NCBI GenBank assembly: GCA_012974475.1
Contig: JAAXQD010000227.1
Location: 1 to 9,769, forward strand
Source of the DNA: Desulfobacterales bacterium
Lineage (GTDB): Bacteria; Desulfobacterota; Desulfobacteria; Desulfobacterales; UBA11574
Direction: 5' to 3'
Length of the DNA: 9,769 nucleotides
Part shown: positions 5,742-9,769 of the stretch, piece by piece
Layout of the letters: the number at the start of each line of letters is the position of its first letter
How positions within the stretch are numbered: the first letter of the stretch is position 1
Position numbers and translations under genes: made by a program
Notes under the pieces: model-generated
What the model saw: the letters and a program-made list of their open reading frames with translations, nothing else
Database searches by the model: none
What the model was told of the DNA's origin: nothing

Positions 5742-6982
5742 CGATGATCACCGGTCCGGCTCCAGGGTGCAAATTTCAGAAGCATCAGTATCCCTGGAGC
5801 CGCGATTAACGTACAGAGTATAAAAAAGGTTTCCCAGCCGAACTTTTTGACCATAAAACCGGTCGGTGCTGAAGCCATCACCCTGGGAACTCCCATGAGG
5901 CTGCTGAGCAGCGCATATTGTGTGGCGGTAAAATTTTTGTTGGTAATACTCGCCATGAAAGCTACAAAAGCCGCGGTTCCCATTCCGCTGCTGAAGTTCT
6001 CAAAGGCAATCACCGCTGACAGTGCAGGAAGGCTGTTGCCGATTCGTGCCAGTATTGCAAAACCTGCGGTGGATATGGCCTGAAGAAAACCAAAAATCCA
6101 GAGACTTCGGTTGATTTCAAGCCTGAGCATTATCAAACCACCGATCAGCGTGCCGCCGACAGTGGCCCAGAATCCGAAAAGTTTTACCACAGCGCCGATT
6201 TGGGTTTTTGAAAACCCGATGTCAAGATAAAACGGCATGGTCATGGCGCTGGCCATTGTGTCGCCGATTTTGTATAAAAGAATAAAGGCCAGTATCCACA
6301 GTGCGCCCTGCCGGTGGAAGTATTCAATCAAAGGATCAAAGACCGCGTCCTTTATGGTTTTCGGAGTTCTCCCGTGAATTTCAGGCTCCGGTGCCAGAAA
6401 GGTGGTTGCAACCCCCGGCAGCAGGCAGGCCGCCATAATCTGATAGACCATGGAAAACGGCATGTGGTCTGCCATGATCAGGCCGCCGCCGGAAGCCAGG
6501 AGCATTCCTACCCGGTATCCGTTGACATACAGCGAAGAGCCCAACCCCAATTCTTCATCCGGAAGATCTTCTCTCCGATAGGCATCGACAACAATATCCT
6601 GGGAAGCGCTGAAGAAGGTTACCAGAAAAGCGATAAAGGCCACCATCCAAGGGCTCTTTCCCGGATCCGTGAAACCCAGACCCGAGATCGAAAGAATCAA
6701 GGCCACTTGAGCGACAAGGAGCCACCCTCTTCTGCGGCCCAGGAAGGGCAGGGTAAAACGATCCAGAACCGGTGCCCAGAGAAACTTCAACGTATAGGGA
6801 AGGCCTACCAGGGCCATCATTCCTATTACCGTCAGATCCACCCCTTCTTCTTTCATCCAAGCCTGCAATACGGATATGGTCAGAAGAAGCGGCAGTCCGC
6901 AAGCAAAACCCATAAGAAGGGCGACCAGCATTCGGCCGCTGCAAATTACGCTGAGTATGGGTTTAATGTTATCATTCCTCAA
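5738..6982 (-). CDS. ampG: AmpG-type MFS transporter (muropeptide permease)
   Basis: An inner-membrane carrier of 414 residues with about 12 predicted hydrophobic segments. AmpG imports anhydromuropeptides (GlcNAc-anhydroMurNAc peptides) for peptidoglycan recycling, probably by proton symport. AmpG hallmarks are GFACGLPLLL (25-34), LQAWM, KFLWAPVLDRF (66-76), GRRRGWLL (82-89), SASQDIVVDAYRRED (125-139) and a C-terminal FENFSSGMGTAAFVAFM region (~327-343). The length fits the short AmpG form without the two extra helices of E. coli AmpG. The start is a TTG at 6982, inside the last codons of pckG (11-bp overlap). The next ATG, at residue 18, would leave only seven residues before GFACGLP, shorter than relatives. 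No Shine-Dalgarno precedes the TTG, so translational coupling to pckG is likely. No ampD, nagZ or beta-lactamase gene lies in the window, so a role in beta-lactamase induction is not supported. A related siderophore or peptide importer is a less likely alternative. Confidence 0.9.
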   Translation of the reverse strand: MRNDNIKPILSVICSGRMLVALLMGFACGLPLLLTISVLQAWMKEEGVDLTVIGMMALVGLPYTLKFLWAPVLDRFTLPFLGRRRGWLLVAQVALILSISGLGFTDPGKSPWMVAFIAFLVTFFSASQDIVVDAYRREDLPDEELGLGSSLYVNGYRVGMLLASGGGLIMADHMPFSMVYQIMAACLLPGVATTFLAPEPEIHGRTPKTIKDAVFDPLIEYFHRQGALWILAFILLYKIGDTMASAMTMPFYLDIGFSKTQIGAVVKLFGFWATVGGTLIGGLIMLRLEINRSLWIFGFLQAISTAGFAILARIGNSLPALSAVIAFENFSSGMGTAAFVAFMASITNKNFTATQYALLSSLMGVPRVMASAPTGFMVKKFGWETFFILCTLIAAPGILMLLKFAPWSRTGDHR

Positions 6983-8930
6983 GTTGAGACGGTGTTACGA
7001 CCGAACCATATGTGTTTCTTAGCGCCGCAAGGCCTTCCTTTTGCGCTTTAAGAATTTCGAACAGTTTTTCGGGAATATCGGGTTCTTTCCCATATGCCTC
7101 TAACTGCATGTCTATTCTGGAAACGATATTGTCTATGTACAGAGAAAACTGCTTAACATACAGTTCTTCAGTATATTCTTTGTCGATGATCGTTTTAAAC
7201 AGATTTTTCAGATCATCGAAAGTCGGCAGATTTCCTACGGGGGTTTTAATCACATCGACTTCATTGTGCGCAAGTCTTTCCAGCCAGGCCAACCAGACTT
7301 TTACATCCTTTTTTTCTCCGATCAGCTTGCTGGAAGTTCCTCCTCTGGCTTTATCCGTAAGAAAATAATTTAATCCTGCCATTACAGGTTTTTTGTCTTG
7401 GGCGATTTTTTCATTTCCAAAGAATTTAAATTGAGCATCCATATACTCTGCCAGGGATCCGGGGATAAAAGGGGCATTGGCCCACGGGGCCCGTTTGACT
7501 CCGGTTGCCCCGACTTCAGTGGCCGTTGCCGCAGACACAATGCAGGCACCGATGACAACCCCTTCATCCGGGTTTTGAGCCGCCCAGACCGGCGGCATGG
7601 TGTCACTGTCCCTACCGCTGTATGTCACCACGCGTGTTTCAACGCCGTTGGGCTCCTCCGACATCGATGAATAATTTGCCAGAGCCGATGAGGTTAAGGT
7701 GCATCTTGAATTGGGGTGAGATATGGGTATCTCTTTTCCATGTTCATCGGTCATCCCTTTTTCCCAGTCGCCTTGAAAGTTTTTACCGCGAAGGGGAGGG
7801 TTTTCTCCATTTCCGGTCCAGTGGGGGACGCCGTTTTCATCGATGAGGACATTCGACCATATAACTTCTGTTCCAGGTTCCCGAAGGAGTTTCATAAGAT
7901 ATGGATCCCCTTCCCGGTTTACATCTTCGACAATTCCGAAAATGCCGCATTCGGGGTTAATGGATCGGATGCAGCCGTTTTCATCGATCCACATCTGCGC
8001 AAGGTCGTCACCGACAAAATGATGGCCCGCCATGGCGGTTGTCGTTTTTCCGCATCCGCTGGGCGCAGCACCGGTGCACCAGGTTATGCGGCCTCCAGGG
8101 GCTTCGATACCGGTAATGAACATATGTTCCGACAGCTCGTTGCCTCTGTTCTCATACACGGCTTTGTCCACGGAAAACCGGTGATTTCCTTTTTTCAGCA
8201 GTAACGTATTTCCGGCGTAGGTACAATTAAAACTGTATGTGGTTTGATGACTTCGATCCATGAATACCCGTGCATTGGGCAGATCTTTGGGTCTGTTCAG
8301 CCCTTCACTGTGGATATTGGTGTAAAAGTGCCCCCGTCTATCCACCTCCTTATCAAAATTAGAAAAAGCATTTCTGTAAAGGATTTCAGCACTGTGCGAT
8401 ACATACCCTGAACTGGTGATCTCCAGTGCCGGGTTCGATGCCGGCGAGCCGATGGGCCCCCGCATATAAAATCCGACGATCATGGTTTTGCCGCTCATAA
8501 TACCTGTCATCTTATCCCGAATATCTATCAGTGCTTTTGCCCGGTCCATTTTGTTGGCAAGAGAACTGATATCTTCCCCTTCATTGGAGATATAATAGGT
8601 GCGATCGATAATCCTTCCCTGTTCGTCTTTGAGATCATAATGGATGGTGTGTCCGTCCATTGGGAGGTTGGCTTCTTCCCCATTTTTTAACGCCAATTCC
8701 CTGATATACGCTTTATCCGACTCAGATCCGGTATTGATAAAAACAGTTTCCGGTTCACACATGGCTATTGAATTTGCTATTTTAACAGCAACTTCCGGAT
8801 TTTTTATTTGCTGTATCCTCGATAGATTTTTTTCGTCTAATCTATTCTCAAAAAGTCGCATCGCTGCTTCAAAAGTTGTGATGCCTCCAATATGGACAAC
8901 AATATCTATCCCTTTCTTTTTTTGGAACAT
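6972..8930 (-). CDS. pckG: GTP-dependent phosphoenolpyruvate carboxykinase, divergent type
   Basis: A cytoplasmic enzyme of 652 residues that converts oxaloacetate + GTP to PEP + CO2 + GDP, the entry to gluconeogenesis; it can run anaplerotically. Visible elements: RRGHF (198-202), YAGN (238-241), Lys246-Lys247 and His269 near the metal site, kinase loop APSGCGKTT (289-297) with the reactive-Cys position at Cys293, the Asp pair GDD (307-309), HPNSR (405-409) and YSGRDSD (437-443). The classic bacterial/animal loop is FPSACGKTN; the PSGCGKT variant and the longer chain (usual ~590-620) suggest a branch nearer archaeal GTP enzymes. The ATP-type enzyme is excluded by these motifs. The ATG at 8930 has a good Shine-Dalgarno (AAGGAG, 7-nt spacer). 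The gene heads the overlapping trio with ampG and the DUF6178-like gene, 77 bp after the nitroreductase gene, where a weak promoter is possible. Confidence 0.95.
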   Translation of the reverse strand: MFQKKKGIDIVVHIGGITTFEAAMRLFENRLDEKNLSRIQQIKNPEVAVKIANSIAMCEPETVFINTGSESDKAYIRELALKNGEEANLPMDGHTIHYDLKDEQGRIIDRTYYISNEGEDISSLANKMDRAKALIDIRDKMTGIMSGKTMIVGFYMRGPIGSPASNPALEITSSGYVSHSAEILYRNAFSNFDKEVDRRGHFYTNIHSEGLNRPKDLPNARVFMDRSHQTTYSFNCTYAGNTLLLKKGNHRFSVDKAVYENRGNELSEHMFITGIEAPGGRITWCTGAAPSGCGKTTTAMAGHHFVGDDLAQMWIDENGCIRSINPECGIFGIVEDVNREGDPYLMKLLREPGTEVIWSNVLIDENGVPHWTGNGENPPLRGKNFQGDWEKGMTDEHGKEIPISHPNSRCTLTSSALANYSSMSEEPNGVETRVVTYSGRDSDTMPPVWAAQNPDEGVVIGACIVSAATATEVGATGVKRAPWANAPFIPGSLAEYMDAQFKFFGNEKIAQDKKPVMAGLNYFLTDKARGGTSSKLIGEKKDVKVWLAWLERLAHNEVDVIKTPVGNLPTFDDLKNLFKTIIDKEYTEELYVKQFSLYIDNIVSRIDMQLEAYGKEPDIPEKLFEILKAQKEGLAALRNTYGSVVTPSQLEE

Positions 8931-8937
8931 TCAGATT

Positions 8938-8943
8938 CTCCTT
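8938..8943 (-). promoter_or_regulatory. Ribosome binding site of pckG
   Basis: AAGGAG on the minus strand, 7 nt before the ATG at 8930, supports that start for the carboxykinase. Confidence 0.7.
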
Positions 8944-8966
8944 AATACGAGTTGTCATTTTCGATT

Positions 8967-8995
8967 TTTTTAACGTTAGGCTTATTGGTCTTCAA
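8967..8995 (-). promoter_or_regulatory. Possible promoter for the pckG-ampG-DUF6178 unit
   Basis: On the minus strand TTGAAG (8990-8995) and TAAAAA (8967-8972) are separated by exactly 17 bp, each matching the sigma-70 consensus at four of six positions. It lies between the nitroreductase stop and the pckG ribosome binding site. If real, pckG could be expressed independently of the nitroreductase. The region is AT-rich, so chance matches are easy. Confidence 0.3.
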
Positions 8996-9007
8996 TGGTT
9001 TTGCCGG

Positions 9008-9586
9008 CTAATATGAAGCGATGATAATATCTTTTAATTTTCTTTTGGGCACATGATGGACACCCTTGCTGTCCCGCCAGTAGCGGATTGCGTTGTCACC
9101 ACCAACATCTTCGATGACGATTTCTTCTTTGGGTTTTCCGATTGCAATGACGAGGGGTATTTTAAACCGGGCGTCAATGTTGAGTATGTCCCGGAGCTTT
9201 TGACGTTTTATCGATGCGATCATACAGCCGGCAAGCCCTTTTTCTCTGGCGCCTAAAAGAATACTCTGGCCGGAAATACCGCAGTCGTATCCAACATAAT
9301 CATTGGCTTTTTGGGATTCACTCAGAATAATGATATATCCCGAAGGCCTTTCTCCTTCCTCCGGACCCGGCCACTCTTCGATATAACCTGCCCAGCCCAG
9401 ACACAAAAAAATCAGAGCATTCTTTTGAGGATTGGCGGAAAGAATATATTTTAATGGTTGTAAGTTTGCTGCCGATGCCGAGAGTCTCGCAAGGTCGACG
9501 AGTTCTGTTAAGGTTTCCAGGTCCACGATGTGTTCCTGGAAAAATCTGCGGCAACTTCTGTTTTTTCTAATCAAATCTGCGATCAT
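9008..9586 (-). CDS. Nitroreductase-family FMN protein
   Basis: A small (192-residue) flavin oxidoreductase-type protein, probably cytoplasmic and a homodimer as in the family. FMN-contact elements are visible: NRSCRRF (9-15) for the phosphate, SASAANLQP (36-44) where the family has S-x-x-N-x-Q-P, DCGISGQSI (101-109), GLAGCMI (117-123) and the strand IAIGKPKEE (147-155). Family members reduce nitro compounds, quinones or other acceptors with NAD(P)H; the substrate here cannot be read from sequence. The frame is open upstream to a GTG at 9649 (213 residues), but that codon has no Shine-Dalgarno. The ATG at 9586 is preceded by GAAGAG with a 9-nt spacer and begins exactly at the family's usual N-terminus (IADLIRKNRSCRRF), so I chose it. 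It may be the first gene of the minus-strand block, 77 bp before pckG. Confidence 0.85.
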   Translation of the reverse strand: MIADLIRKNRSCRRFFQEHIVDLETLTELVDLARLSASAANLQPLKYILSANPQKNALIFLCLGWAGYIEEWPGPEEGERPSGYIIILSESQKANDYVGYDCGISGQSILLGAREKGLAGCMIASIKRQKLRDILNIDARFKIPLVIAIGKPKEEIVIEDVGGDNAIRYWRDSKGVHHVPKRKLKDIIIASY

Positions 9587-9769
9587 AAAATTTGACTCTT
9601 CATTTTTCTCAATGACTGTGATTGAAACACTGGATCCCCAAATGGTCACTGAGCGAGCAAAAGACTTTTTACGAGACCATCAAATATAACTTTAAAAATT
9701 AAATTTTTTACAAATTTTATCGATTTTGTTTGCACCCATCAAAGAGTTAACCGTGTCGTTTCTCCTGCA
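9587..9769. other. AT-rich region upstream of the nitroreductase gene
   Basis: No confident gene is visible. The stretch 9684-9723 is very AT-rich and is the likely promoter zone for the minus-strand block. On the minus strand TTGTAA is followed by TATATT 19 bp later, a weak sigma-70-like pair. Bases 9663-9683 read gactttttacgagaccatca plus one A, which I set apart as a possible dispersed repeat. The final ~50 bases may be the tail of a minus-strand gene entering from the right, since two of the three minus-strand frames meet stop codons there within 30 bases and the third after about 75. This cannot be settled from the window. Confidence 0.35.

Noticed and set aside
5738..6982. AmpG as part of a beta-lactamase induction locus, with the 53-721 hydrolase as the beta-lactamase
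   Set aside because: The hydrolase has the GRTDLPGG glyoxalase II/YcbL-type motif and no signal peptide. It is 5 kb away in a separate unit, and no ampR, ampD or nagZ is present.
6314..7051. A 245-codon plus-strand open frame antisense to ampG
   Set aside because: It lies almost wholly opposite a clear AmpG gene, its translation is rich in Gln/His/Lys/Arg with no domain, and it has no ribosome site. It is a shadow of the codon pattern of ampG.
7716..8204. A 162-codon plus-strand open frame antisense to pckG
   Set aside because: It mirrors the conserved core of the carboxykinase and shows no recognisable family. The minus-strand gene fully explains its codon constraint.
9587..9649. A 21-residue N-terminal extension of the nitroreductase from a GTG at 9649
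   Set aside because: The GTG has no Shine-Dalgarno, and the added residues precede the family's normal N-terminus. The ATG at 9586 has a plausible ribosome site.

Overview
The window looks like ordinary chromosomal DNA from a sulfate-reducing or related Desulfobacterota bacterium (the former Deltaproteobacteria). This is inferred from gene content: a 582-residue protein resembling the DUF6178 family, a divergent GTP-type PEP carboxykinase, and moderate GC. I see no phage, transposon, CRISPR, tRNA or rRNA signature. No stretch longer than about 180 bases lacks a gene.

Layout, left to right. At 53-2350 on the minus strand is a two-gene unit: a fused thiamine-phosphate synthase/thiamine-monophosphate kinase (ThiE-ThiL) followed by a metallo-beta-lactamase-fold hydrolase starting from a TTG codon. 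A 141-bp divergent intergenic region (2351-2491) separates it from the only plus-strand gene (2492-3631), which encodes a predicted alpha/alpha-toroid protein of the kind often labelled 'prenyltransferase-like'. That gene converges on a long minus-strand block (3685-9586). Read in transcription order, the block holds a small nitroreductase-family protein, GTP-dependent PEP carboxykinase, an AmpG-type MFS transporter, a DUF6178-like protein and a 79-residue conserved-type small protein. The carboxykinase, AmpG and DUF6178-like genes overlap (11 bp and an ATGA 4-bp overlap), so those three are almost certainly co-transcribed.

Functionally, the left unit makes the cofactor thiamine diphosphate: one polypeptide joins the two moieties and phosphorylates the product. 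The right block combines entry into gluconeogenesis (oxaloacetate to PEP) with uptake of peptidoglycan turnover products and proteins of unknown role. The metabolic link between these is not obvious and may only reflect convenience of co-expression.

No clearly new multi-gene system is visible. The points most worth a second look are the ThiE-ThiL fusion with two substituted ThiL motif residues, the tight pckG-ampG-DUF6178 overlap, the lone toroid protein, and a 20-base stretch in the divergent intergenic region that matches the 3' part of a THI-box (TPP riboswitch) without the rest of the aptamer.
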